IMG/VR virus record: IMGVR_UViG_3300033047_000004
Span: 1-43,373 of that record
Length of the DNA: 43,373 nt
Source: a virus
Strand: one strand, 5' to 3'
Position numbers and translations under genes: made by a program. Position 1 is the stretch's first letter. Every line of letters starts with the position of its first letter. A model generated the notes under the pieces. It was not told where the DNA came from. It was given only the letters and a program-made list of their open reading frames with translations, and made no database searches. This document shows positions 1 to 7,140 of the stretch, piece by piece.

Positions 1-2334
1 CCACTCGACTGATGTTAATCGAGTGCGCCATGGTGATATAGACTTAACAGTAATTGTTATACCCTCGTTCTGACCATATGCAGCCACTCTGAACTCACCA
101 CTGTCGAGTGTCATAGCTCCCAATGGGTTACCTGGGGATCCAATTGTGATCCCGGTGAACTTAGCGATAACTGTAGGTCTAGATACTGCGGCTACCTCCA
201 CACTGAAGTTAGCTGTGTTGCTGTATAGGAACGACAACCCCCGCATCTGCAGACGCCCATCCTGAATAGGAACACTTTTGTCATCACGGTTATATATGGT
301 GTTCATTGCCCACTCTGTGTTTATAGGGTTTCCCACAAACAGATCGACGGTGGTTAAATCAACATCATTGAATGTCAACACATCGGAGGCCACATTATCT
401 GGAAACAACTGGGTGCCAGGAGGCAGAATACCAGAGGTGTCCAGTGGGGAGACCACCAGTATGACCTTAGAACTTTCAGGGTCATATGGCACCGTCACGG
501 TGGTGTTAGGAGACACAAAAGCCACAGTCATATTGTCTGAGTGCTCTCTGAAGTCCAACATCACACTGTCATCAGTAATGACCTGATCCACATTTAGATG
601 AAACTTCATGCTGAGTAACCTGAGGCTACCTTGGTAGTTCATCGTTATCAGGAGTTTGTCACCTTCAAAGTCGATGTTGTAGATGTCACCATCAAATGTC
701 CACCTCGACCAAGCTGCCTGGACCTTACCACTGGAGTTCCAGTAGTAGTGATACACGAACAAGGATGATCTCTCACCCTCTGTGGCCACCACAAGTAGGT
801 TGTCGGTGGTGCTGTTTACGATCTTGTAGACACCCGATGGGATGTACTCAGGAGCACCATCAGTTATCGATAGGGCCACCTGCTGTCCAAACACTCGTTC
901 TACCTGATACTCAAGCAGACCACTGAAGTTGGTGTTACCAAGATCATCAACAAATATGATGTTAGGTCCGACAACCACAGGGGATACGGTGATGGACGTA
1001 TTGTAATTATTCACAGGCTTGATGTTGACTGTGTTTGGGGATAATAGCCCCTCACTGTCACCCTTAAGCTCAAATTGCTTGAACTGGCTGAACAACAACA
1101 TCTCATTGTTGAACGGGTGGGCGTGGACCATAGGTGCTCCTGAACTCTCAGGAGAAGCGATGTCTATGGGATCATCATCAAGTAACTGCTGACAGGTGGC
1201 GCGGAAGTAGTTCTCGAACTCCCCTACCCGACTGGCAATAAAGTTCTCATCAGACAGAATGACCATACGTCCTTTGTAGATGAACATGTTGTTTATCTTG
1301 TTGCCAATGAACGTAGGTGATGGGTTGCTGTCAGTGTCTCCAACAGTTCTCCCGGGCCATACAGTTTCCTTGAGATCGAAGGTTCCATCCAGGTTGTCGA
1401 CAAGGATGATGGGCATGGTGTTCACAGTTATAGTCTCGATGCTGCCCCATCCTGTTGTCTCTTGCCATTCACCAGATTTGAACCAGACCCAGTAATCATC
1501 CTGGTCCTCGGTGTCACTCTGCTCGACCAACACAAGGCGACCAGATCGGTCCATGTTGGTTATGTCAGCAAACTCATTAATCTTGTCATTGAAGGCGATC
1601 ATGGAGCTGTCACCGGTAGGACCATCTACTGCCAACCAATCTGCTTCCAGCTTGAGCTGAATGCTGTTGACGGTTGCGGATATCTTCAAGCTGCTGTCAA
1701 TTGCACCACTGGCGTCCAGTTGTGTCTTTAGGTCAGCAGAGATCACATCAGGGCTATTGGTGCTTGTTGTATGGAGGGCTTCTTGCGTACCATTGATGTA
1801 CGCAGCATAGTGGTTGGTACCTGACAGGCGTTGTTTGAGCCACAGGGTGGAATAGCGGTTGGGGTTCAGGCGAACAACGCTGTCTTCAGTGGCTCCAGTC
1901 AGTCCACTCTCAGTTGTGAGAGAAGATGCTACTGTCACGCTTTTGTTGTATATGAAGGTGGTGTCGCCCACGGTCACAAACCCCAGGTCACGAGCATCAG
2001 ATCCTGAGTTCAGGTACGTTGCTGCAGCACCTACAATATTGACAGTCTGTACGACACCGGTGTCTGAGTTTATCACCCTAACTGCACCGTTGTTCACAGT
2101 GACTATGTAAGTGCCGGTTGGTTTGTCGATACTGTGCTGGGCCACGAAATCGTCAGCGCCTAGACCACCTGCGATAGCATTGATGTGCTCAGAGTTAGGT
2201 CTGGTCATCATACCAAGGCTTGGAGATAACCATACGTTATCTAGGAGGGCAGCTGTGTTGATTGGACGGATGTCCATAGGCTGTTGAGACACCCCACCAA
2301 TAAGGTTGGGGATGCTACCGGCAATTGCGGCCAT
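1..2334 (-). CDS. Tail tubular protein B (T7 gp12-like nozzle), 3' end cut by window
   Basis: Forms the tail nozzle below the gp11 adaptor in T7-like virions. The frame opens with ATG at 2334, just downstream of gp11. The N-terminus (IPNLIGGVSQQPMDIR) matches the signature start of T7 gp12 (SIKNLKGGISQQPD). The frame is open for 778 codons to the first base of the window and reads through typical nozzle text such as ATCQQLLDDDPIDIASPE. T7 gp12 is 794 residues, so only a few residues should be missing. The last visible residues (TRLTSVEW) resemble the usual C-terminal strand before a basic tail. It lies 18 bp after gp11. The next gene, gp13, is at the far right of the window, which supports circular permutation. 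Family identity is secure; the exact C-terminus is not visible. Confidence 0.95.
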   Translation of the reverse strand, partial: MAAIAGSIPNLIGGVSQQPMDIRPINTAALLDNVWLSPSLGMMTRPNSEHINAIAGGLGADDFVAQHSIDKPTGTYIVTVNNGAVRVINSDTGVVQTVNIVGAAATYLNSGSDARDLGFVTVGDTTFIYNKSVTVASSLTTESGLTGATEDSVVRLNPNRYSTLWLKQRLSGTNHYAAYINGTQEALHTTSTNSPDVISADLKTQLDASGAIDSSLKISATVNSIQLKLEADWLAVDGPTGDSSMIAFNDKINEFADITNMDRSGRLVLVEQSDTEDQDDYWVWFKSGEWQETTGWGSIETITVNTMPIILVDNLDGTFDLKETVWPGRTVGDTDSNPSPTFIGNKINNMFIYKGRMVILSDENFIASRVGEFENYFRATCQQLLDDDPIDIASPESSGAPMVHAHPFNNEMLLFSQFKQFELKGDSEGLLSPNTVNIKPVNNYNTSITVSPVVVGPNIIFVDDLGNTNFSGLLEYQVERVFGQQVALSITDGAPEYIPSGVYKIVNSTTDNLLVVATEGERSSLFVYHYYWNSSGKVQAAWSRWTFDGDIYNIDFEGDKLLITMNYQGSLRLLSMKFHLNVDQVITDDSVMLDFREHSDNMTVAFVSPNTTVTVPYDPESSKVILVVSPLDTSGILPPGTQLFPDNVASDVLTFNDVDLTTVDLFVGNPINTEWAMNTIYNRDDKSVPIQDGRLQMRGLSFLYSNTANFSVEVAAVSRPTVIAKFTGITIGSPGNPLGAMTLDSGEFRVAAYGQNEGITITVKSISPWRTRLTSVEW

Positions 2335-2352
2335 CAAGACACCTCGTGTGTT

Positions 2353-2964
2353 CTACTGGTAGTAATAGTTCTCAACGGGTATCTGCGAGAGGGCAGACTT
2401 GACGGAGTTACTATCTTTAAGGGAGAAGGGAGCCATGCGGTTCTGCTCCTGAATTAGTTCGGACAAAGCCGTGCTTTCATCGGTGATGTCATCGCGTGAG
2501 TTTATTTCATCACCAAGCTCTTGGATCTGGAATACTCGTGCAGCCCTGAGGGCAATGTACGATCTGGCAGTCTGTGGGAGGTCTTCAAAGGTGATACCCA
2601 ACACAAGCCTGACTTTGACATTACCAGTCCAGACAAACCCATGTTCAAATGGTGTCATGTTGTACAGGCGGTTGCCTCGTTGGGACACAGGAGTTCGACG
2701 ATCAGCGCCCTCAGTGCGTACCTGGAGGGTGTTGGCGGGTAAATAAATGAACCCGTTGACATCAGGGGCAAGGGAGAAATACTCAGTGTTGAAAAACCAG
2801 CCTTTCTTCAGCACTTCTAACTGGATGTCAGACAGAACTGCTTGAGCTTGGGAGGCCTCAGTAGGGATACTTCCTGTTAAGGTGTTAACCGGCGTTTCCC
2901 CAAGGTTCTTCAGCATGATGTTGACAGCTGATACTTCGGTTAGGGGTAATGGTGTGTGGGACAT
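2353..2964 (-). CDS. Tail tubular protein A (T7 gp11-like adaptor)
   Basis: A 203-residue protein of the gp11 family, which forms the dodecameric adaptor between portal and nozzle. The N-terminus has the family pattern (TEVSAVNIMLKNLGETPV) followed by the QAVLSDIQLEVLKKGWFFN segment, where each subunit normally carries a conserved Leu/Trp helix. The C-terminal half (ITFEDLPQTARSYIALRAAR) is also typical. Length is close to T7 gp11 (196). It sits between the capsid gene, from which it is separated by a strong terminator, and gp12, as in T7. Start ATG at 2964 is the only sensible one. Product call is by family resemblance, not database search. Confidence 0.95.
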   Translation of the reverse strand: MSHTPLPLTEVSAVNIMLKNLGETPVNTLTGSIPTEASQAQAVLSDIQLEVLKKGWFFNTEYFSLAPDVNGFIYLPANTLQVRTEGADRRTPVSQRGNRLYNMTPFEHGFVWTGNVKVRLVLGITFEDLPQTARSYIALRAARVFQIQELGDEINSRDDITDESTALSELIQEQNRMAPFSLKDSNSVKSALSQIPVENYYYQ

Positions 2965-2998
2965 AAAATTAAATGTTAACCTTGGGTTTCATAAATGG

Positions 2999-3033
2999 CA
3001 AAAAGGGGAGACCAACTTAATGCTGATCTCCCC
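2999..3033 (-). terminator. Intrinsic terminator after the capsid gene
   Basis: On the minus strand a perfect 7-bp stem, GGGGAGA (3033-3027) and TCTCCCC (3011-3005), encloses a 15-nt loop and is followed directly by five T residues. It begins 30 bp after the capsid stop. Position and strength match the T7 late terminator (T-phi) downstream of gene 10, which partly stops the phage RNAP so that capsid mRNA exceeds tail mRNA. This is the clearest intrinsic terminator in the window. Confidence 0.9.
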
Positions 3034-3062
3034 GATTGAGTTAGGAGGAATAGGGGCTGTGG

Positions 3063-4025
3063 TTAGACAGCACCATCCAACAGACGCATGCACTCAGGGC
3101 GCAGCACGTCATGACCACAAGCGTACTTGCTGACCATGAGCGTACCCTGACGGCCCAGCTGGTACTCTTTCTCAGTGGACATTTCCATGAGCTTAACGGT
3201 ACCAAGGGCTTGCTTCTGAGCTACGAGAGCAACAGCCGTGGAGGCGTTGACATCATAGTCAGTAGTAGCCGACCCATCCTGTTGACCAGAAAGGGTTGCG
3301 GTACCGAAGTTCAGTGCAAGGTTGTTGGTAGGAATGAGTTCCATACCAGCCACGTTGAAGACGTTACCGCCAGACTGAGAGCCGTTGTTGTTACCGAAGT
3401 CACGATCCAACATAGAGCCATCTTGGATGATATCCCAGTAGACCGTAGGTGTTAGGTAGACACTCCGGTCGGAGGCAGGGATATTTGTGCTGTCAAAGTA
3501 GGCAGCAGAATTGAAGATAGCATCGATGATGTTGGTGATCGTAGGAGCAGCACCAAGGGCATCGCGGGTAGCGGCACCCATCTCAGCAACAGCGCCAGTC
3601 TCACCGGCCACACAGGCTTTAACAGCCAGAGCAAACAGCTGCTGGTCGTATGCCTGGGCAAGCGCATCACCAATCTGAAATGCATATTCAGAGCGGGTCT
3701 CGTAATGCTTCATGGCTTCTTCGAAGTTGGATACAAATGCAGAGGAGATCAGCATGTCATCAATGGTGATTGTTTTCTCACCAGCGTTGATAGCCTGTCC
3801 GTTGATCCAGTAACCGGGAGTGTGGTATTCAGCAGCAGCCTTGCCGATGGCAGGGAACTGGGCAGAACGACCAGAATTGATGGTCTTCTCACGATGGCGA
3901 CCCTTCCAAACAGTTTTAGTGTTGAAAGATTTTAGGGTCTCACCAGAGAAAACTTTGAGAAATAGTGCGTCCGAAATGGACGGACCGGCAACAATACCGG
4001 CATTGGTGGCAGAAATTTGTGCCAT
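3063..4025 (-). CDS. Major capsid protein (T7 gp10-like)
   Basis: Forms the icosahedral head shell (HK97 fold). The protein is 320 residues from ATG 4025 (MAQISATNAGIVAGPS); an upstream in-frame TTG at 4043 would add six residues but is less likely. Segments such as LKVFSGETLKSFNTKTVWKG, the SGRSAQFPAIGKA loop and ITIDDMLISSAFVSNFEEAM are typical of podoviral capsid proteins with an E-loop followed by the spine helix. Length is near T7 gp10A (345). No gp10B-type frameshift extension is evident. A structured leader lies upstream and a strong terminator downstream, and scaffold is in the same cluster, though separated by seven small genes rather than adjacent as in T7. Confidence 0.95.
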   Translation of the reverse strand: MAQISATNAGIVAGPSISDALFLKVFSGETLKSFNTKTVWKGRHREKTINSGRSAQFPAIGKAAAEYHTPGYWINGQAINAGEKTITIDDMLISSAFVSNFEEAMKHYETRSEYAFQIGDALAQAYDQQLFALAVKACVAGETGAVAEMGAATRDALGAAPTITNIIDAIFNSAAYFDSTNIPASDRSVYLTPTVYWDIIQDGSMLDRDFGNNNGSQSGGNVFNVAGMELIPTNNLALNFGTATLSGQQDGSATTDYDVNASTAVALVAQKQALGTVKLMEMSTEKEYQLGRQGTLMVSKYACGHDVLRPECMRLLDGAV

Positions 4026-4254
4026 GTTGTTGTAAGTTTCCAAAGTAAATCAAATAGAAGCCACGAGGCTTCGTAGGAGATCTCGCAGTCGAAACATGGG
4101 GTTCATTTGAGGTTATCCCCGAAGGGGCCAGATAATTACTTGCAAGTTTTGAGTTGTTGAAATCGTAGTTGTGTATTTATGATTTATGTACATAATCGCC
4201 CTCCTAAAGAGGAGCGGTGATATCAAGGATGTACTTCTTGTTCTTTGGAATAAG
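4026..4254 (-). promoter_or_regulatory. Structured capsid leader with two hairpins and a mini-ORF
   Basis: Between the tRNA and the capsid start there is no substantial gene. Going downstream on the minus strand it holds a small inverted repeat that contains AGGAGG, then a 26-codon ORF (ATG 4193, stop at 4113), then a hairpin at about 4111-4137 with a CCCC/GGGG stem, C(TTCG)G-type loop and flanking TTAT/ATAA pairing, then a perfect 6-bp hairpin GAAGCC-TCGT-GGCTTC at 4072-4057. The last lies about 30 nt upstream of the capsid ATG. mRNA stabilisation or processing is an inference; T7 gene 10 also has a structured processed leader. I could not find a copy of the candidate phage promoter here. 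Confidence 0.55.
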
Positions 4255-4327
4255 TGACCACGGAGGGAATTGAACCGACGACCTCCCATTTATCATTTGG
4301 GCGCTCTACCATTTGAGCTACATGGTC
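4255..4327 (-). tRNA. tRNA-Ile-like (anticodon GAT)
   Basis: Read on the minus strand, bases 1-7 (GACCATG) pair fully with 66-72 (CGTGGTC). The D arm GCTC-AAATGGTA-GAGC is canonical and the anticodon loop ATGATAA gives anticodon GAT at positions 34-36. The T loop reads TTCAATT and the discriminator is A; CCA is not encoded. Two weaknesses: the last anticodon-stem pair is A-A, and the T stem GTCGG/CCCTC has only three of five pairs. Overall pattern, including TGATAA and the AGGTC variable loop, resembles bacterial tRNA-Ile(GAU). It may be a degenerate gene. Unusual position for a T7-like phage: inside the capsid operon, directly upstream of the capsid leader. Confidence 0.75.
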
Positions 4328-4330
4328 TTA

Positions 4331-4747
4331 ATTAAATTGTCCCAACCTTTGTAAAATAGGTCACTAGCGATCAAACCAGATCTTTCTAAGTTTTGTATTG
4401 GGAACTCTGACCCGTAGACCGGAGCAGGACCGATAGCAAGCTACCGATGGGGATTAAGTCAGAGACTACACTGAGTATTGACAGTGCCAAAGCCTCTGAA
4501 GTCAGGGCCAAGATAGCCCCTACGCGGTTGAAATCCAACCCGTACACATTACTGTGCAGTGGGGCTGGACATATAAATCCCCAGTCACACATTTGGTGCT
4601 GAGGTTGTCACATTGAGAACAATGCAACGCTGTGAACGGAGCCACACCCCGGAGGTTGCAGCCCCTCATCTGAGCCATACTCCTGATCAGTAATCACAGG
4701 TACTCAGGGAATATCATAATGGTGCAATCCTGGGATCGTAATCCCTA
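4331..4747. other. Gene-poor stretch upstream of the tRNA
   Basis: About 0.4 kb inside the capsid cluster with no convincing gene. A 68-codon minus-strand frame at 4386-4592 exists but lacks a ribosome binding site, has odd composition and no family I recognise. A perfect hairpin GGGAT-CGTA-ATCCC lies at 4732-4745, overlapping the 3' side of the upstream membrane-protein gene, without a T tract. A weaker imperfect stem is near 4435-4455. The stretch could be tRNA precursor, an untranslated leader or a non-coding RNA; the sequence alone does not decide. Confidence 0.4.
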
Positions 4748-4954
4748 TCAATGCCCATTAAAACGGGTGAGCCATATGTATAAGTAGAAAACAGCCCACA
4801 GTGGTGCCAGTGTCAACACCGCCACCCACGCCAAGACACGTAAAAACATGCCATACTCGTCAGTGATCTCAAAAGTCCCATCTCGAACAACTTCCAATAG
4901 GCAGACCCATGATGAAATCCAAATTAGGCCCCATATTATGTATGTAGCTGTCAT
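4748..4954 (-). CDS. Small membrane protein, two predicted TM helices
   Basis: 68 residues from ATG 4954 (MTATYIIWGLIWISSWVCLL), or 72 from ATG 4966. Two hydrophobic spans are separated by a short charged loop (EVVRDGTFEITDEYGM): about residues 3-19 and 38-60. I do not recognise the family. ATG 4954 directly follows the stop of the preceding 51-residue gene (TGATATG), suggesting translational coupling. It is in the capsid cluster, so late expression is expected. A holin-like or envelope role is possible, but a separate holin candidate lies in the lysis cluster at 32.2 kb. Confidence 0.6.
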   Translation of the reverse strand: MTATYIIWGLIWISSWVCLLEVVRDGTFEITDEYGMFLRVLAWVAVLTLAPLWAVFYLYIWLTRFNGH

Positions 4955-4955
4955 A

Positions 4956-5111
4956 TCAACCGCCATGGCCTTCGTCAGATATAAACGGGCTGCGAATGCT
5001 GGGGTGGCGATCCTTAAGATTTCTTTGAGCTAGTTTGATTTGCCTATCAAGCCATGTTTCTTTTGGGTCTTCGGCAAAGCCGGGATCATTTTCCATTTCC
5101 TTAACTTCCAT
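4956..5111 (-). CDS. Hypothetical 51-residue protein
   Basis: A short ATG frame (MEVKEMENDPGFAEDP) that is charged and rich in Lys, Glu and Arg, with a probable amphipathic helix around KETWLDRQIKLAQRNLKDR. It overlaps or abuts the following membrane-protein gene in the same direction. There is no recognised domain. Amino acid composition is protein-like and no strand-opposed gene competes here, so I take it as a real small gene of unknown role. Confidence 0.55.
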   Translation of the reverse strand: MEVKEMENDPGFAEDPKETWLDRQIKLAQRNLKDRHPSIRSPFISDEGHGG

Positions 5112-5195
5112 TATGCTTCATTATGGGGGAATTTATAGTGACTTAAAGTGACCATTAAAGCCCATAAAAGGACTTAAGGTGCCATACAAGTCACA

Positions 5196-5375
5196 TTACT
5201 CAGAGATCTGTGATTGCATCTCTTCTTCGCCATTAGCTTCCGCGCTGTTACGCGCATCTTCCATCTCGGAGAGAGACTTCTCAAGATCCTTTACCTGGGC
5301 CTTAAGCATCTTGATGTGACGCTTGGATGTCTCAAGCTCTCGCTTGTAATCGACATCGGTTGATTTGTTTGACAT
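5196..5375 (-). CDS. Small coiled-coil protein, unknown function
   Basis: 59 residues from ATG 5375 (MSNKSTDVDYKRELETSKRH); the ATG is preceded by AAGAGAAAA. Nearly the whole protein is a predicted helix with heptad-like spacing (IKMLKAQVKDLEKSLSEMED) and an acidic, Gln/Glu-rich tail ending QSQISE. The frame also extends upstream to 5414 but that part overlaps the HNH-like gene and looks non-natural. No family recognised. Its place between HNH-like and membrane genes in the capsid cluster gives no clear role. Confidence 0.65.
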   Translation of the reverse strand: MSNKSTDVDYKRELETSKRHIKMLKAQVKDLEKSLSEMEDARNSAEANGEEEMQSQISE

Positions 5376-5379
5376 GTGG

Positions 5380-5616
5380 TTATTTTCTCTTGGGTTGTTT
5401 CTTGCGGTTGGCACTACGTGACATAATGCTGAGGTTGTTGAGGGAGTTGTTTCGTGGGTTCATGTTCTTGTGATCCACTTCCATTCCCTTGACAGCAGCC
5501 TTGCCCTTAATTCCGATCACCTTACGACGAGCGCGTTTACGCATTATGTTGTCCAGGCGACGATCAGGTCGACGAGAGGCTTTGTACTCCTTGGAGTAAT
5601 TACGGTTTTTAGGCAT
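5380..5616 (-). CDS. HNH-like basic protein
   Basis: 78 residues, very basic. The C-terminal half carries an HNH-like core, GMEVDHKNMNPRNNSLNN followed by LSIMSRSANRKK: the DH pair, the Asn-rich segment and the NL.IMS motif correspond to the beta-beta-alpha metal site of HNH nucleases. The N-terminal half is a Lys/Arg-rich helix (RRPDRRLDNIMRKRARR). It lacks the CxxC pairs of longer HNH enzymes. Such small HNH proteins occur in many marine podovirus genomes as solitary homing-type or packaging-associated nucleases; which applies here is unknown. Transcribed with the capsid cluster. Confidence 0.75.
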   Translation of the reverse strand: MPKNRNYSKEYKASRRPDRRLDNIMRKRARRKVIGIKGKAAVKGMEVDHKNMNPRNNSLNNLSIMSRSANRKKQPKRK

Positions 5617-5626
5617 AATAGTGTTG

Positions 5627-5905
5627 TCAGCTAATCAGGGCCAGGGAGGCCGTGACGTCCCCAGTGATCGTTGGGATAACCGTACATTCAGGGAGGTCCA
5701 CTGTGGCATAAGCGTCCACGTTGGTTACACTGAAGTCACTGTGGGCAATAGGCCCAACACCCTCAACCGTGATGGTGGCAGCTAGTGTGCCAGCACCTGC
5801 GCTGTTGAGGGTGGCAGCTAGTGTGCCAGCACCTGCGCTGTTGACAGCCAGTAGGTACTTTCCCGGTTTGAATTTCTGGGAAGTGGCAGTTACTAATTTA
5901 GTCAT
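5627..5905 (-). CDS. Small Ala/Thr/Gly-rich protein with duplicated 12-residue unit
   Basis: 92 residues (MTKLVTATSQKFKPGKYLLAV), SD TAGGAGG-like upstream (CCTCCTATAATGAC on the other strand). A tandem 12-residue repeat (NSAGAGTLAAT) is followed by beta-rich text with low charge and no Cys (VEGVGPIAHSDFSVTNVDAY). The composition suits a secreted or virion surface protein such as a head decoration. That is inference from composition and position between scaffold and capsid; I recognise no family. The duplication is also exact at DNA level over about 34 nt, implying recent origin. Confidence 0.65.
   Translation of the reverse strand: MTKLVTATSQKFKPGKYLLAVNSAGAGTLAATLNSAGAGTLAATITVEGVGPIAHSDFSVTNVDAYATVDLPECTVIPTITGDVTASLALIS
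5774..5845 (-). repeat. 36-bp in-frame tandem repeat, two copies
   Basis: Copies at 5774-5809 and 5810-5845 agree over about 34 of 36 bases and encode the repeated 12-residue unit of the overlapping small protein. Period is a multiple of three, so the frame is preserved. Confidence 0.9.
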
Positions 5906-5938
5906 TATAGGAGGTCTCTTTTCTTGTTATCTAATGCT

Positions 5939-6229
5939 CTATATGGGCGTAAATCGACCAGCTACGAGCCAATCTTCTGATAGAAGGTCTGCTTGACTGG
6001 CAGTCCAAGGTACAATTTCACCTGTGGTTGTTCTTATATCAATATGGGCATGGTAATTGACTGCTGTACCCTTACCTAAAATAGACACCAGTGGTTCACG
6101 GTCGACTGTGAAGGTAGACCCCTGTACCAGAAACAAGAACATGTTATTACCATTCCAACCTTCGCGGCGAACCTTGAGACCATCTTTGAGAAAGTCTAAG
6201 GCCTCACTAAAATCATAAGTGTTGTCCAC
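5939..6229 (-). CDS. DUF2829 protein, Tad2-like (candidate anti-Thoeris)
   Basis: 96 residues and whole-length like the DUF2829 family: N-terminal DFSEALDFLKDGLKVRREGW, then WNGNNMFLFLVQGS, then the diagnostic C-terminal GEIVPWTASQADLLSEDW. Characterised members (Tad2 of Bacillus phage SPO1 and relatives) are tetrameric sponges that bind the Thoeris signal 1''-3' gcADPR and so block that NADase defence; some also bind CBASS cyclic dinucleotides. Anti-defence function here is inferred from family membership. Unusually for an inhibitor, it lies in the late capsid cluster. Its stop is TAG, and its ATG follows the scaffold stop with a small overlap, indicating coupling. Confidence 0.85.
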   Translation of the reverse strand: MDNTYDFSEALDFLKDGLKVRREGWNGNNMFLFLVQGSTFTVDREPLVSILGKGTAVNYHAHIDIRTTTGEIVPWTASQADLLSEDWLVAGRFTPI

Positions 6230-7110
6230 TAGATGTTACTCCGATCCAGCTTGAGCATCACCTTGTGACGGTAGGTCTCGCTGGTTTCATAAAGAGGATT
6301 GTTCATGTCAGCCATGTAGTCATCCATGTGTTCGTAGACAGAACCACTTGCATTTGAGTTACGGGCATCTACCTCTTCATCAGGCTCATTGACACCATCA
6401 TCCGTGGCATCAAAATACTGGGCATACATGCCTCGTACTGCCTGGAGGGTAGTGGCGCGGTTGCCAGATTTAACGGCAGCATCATAGGCCTTAACTTCCT
6501 CTTTATTGAGGTTCTCAGCAGCCCACTCAGTCATCTCATTGTAACCATCAGGTCCACCAGTGATGGCGTGAGCCTCTCCAGCAACCTTGGCCATACCTGA
6601 GGTTAACCCGGCGATATAGGTTTCCACAGCTTCACGAGGATACCCGACATCTTCAAGAGCCTCAAAGGTCTCAGCAGACAGCTCACCGCCATTGTCACGC
6701 CACTCCTCCGACACTGAGTTTAGATCAAGACCTGCACGTTTCGTGGCTTCTTCAGCAAACTGTTTATCTTCATCGGATGGATCTTCTTGGATGTCCTGGA
6801 CTTCGTAGTCATCAGGATCCAGGTCGTCGACATCATCATCGCCCTCAATATACTCATCACCTTCATCATTCCCAGACTGTTTACGTTCAAGTTCCAGGTA
6901 TGACTTCTCAAGTGCTTCATAGTCCAGTTCTCCAGTTTCAGGATCTCGGAACTTATCGAGTGATGTTTCGGTGTCCACTTGCTCAGTAATGGCACCGTCA
7001 CCTTCAGCAGCCAGGATACCCTCTTTGACAAGGGCATCATGACTTTCTTCAATAGAAGGACCGGGGTTTTCCCCGCCTTCAATTACTACTTCTTCAAACT
7101 GATTTGACAT
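6229..7110 (-). CDS. Capsid scaffolding/assembly protein (T7 gp9-like)
   Basis: 293 residues, strongly acidic (long Asp/Glu run around YIEGDDDVDDLDPDDYEVQ), with a helical C-terminal region ending HKVMLKLDRSNI, as expected for T7-type scaffolding proteins whose basic C-terminus contacts capsid subunits. Segments DKFRDPETGELDYEALEKS and YPREAVETYIAGLTSGMAK recur in gp9 relatives. T7 gp9 is 307 residues. Placed downstream of the portal as in T7 but separated from it by a repeat-rich basic protein. The gene is preceded by a leader with AGAGAGAACACA. Assembly scaffold, absent from the mature virion. Confidence 0.9.
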   Translation of the reverse strand: MSNQFEEVVIEGGENPGPSIEESHDALVKEGILAAEGDGAITEQVDTETSLDKFRDPETGELDYEALEKSYLELERKQSGNDEGDEYIEGDDDVDDLDPDDYEVQDIQEDPSDEDKQFAEEATKRAGLDLNSVSEEWRDNGGELSAETFEALEDVGYPREAVETYIAGLTSGMAKVAGEAHAITGGPDGYNEMTEWAAENLNKEEVKAYDAAVKSGNRATTLQAVRGMYAQYFDATDDGVNEPDEEVDARNSNASGSVYEHMDDYMADMNNPLYETSETYRHKVMLKLDRSNI

Positions 7111-7140
7111 AGTTTGTTGTGTTCTCTCTATTTGTGGTTA

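Noticed and set aside
4386-4592. 68-codon minus-strand ORF between tRNA and membrane gene
   Set aside because: No ribosome site, odd composition and no family; kept only as a possible part of a non-coding stretch.
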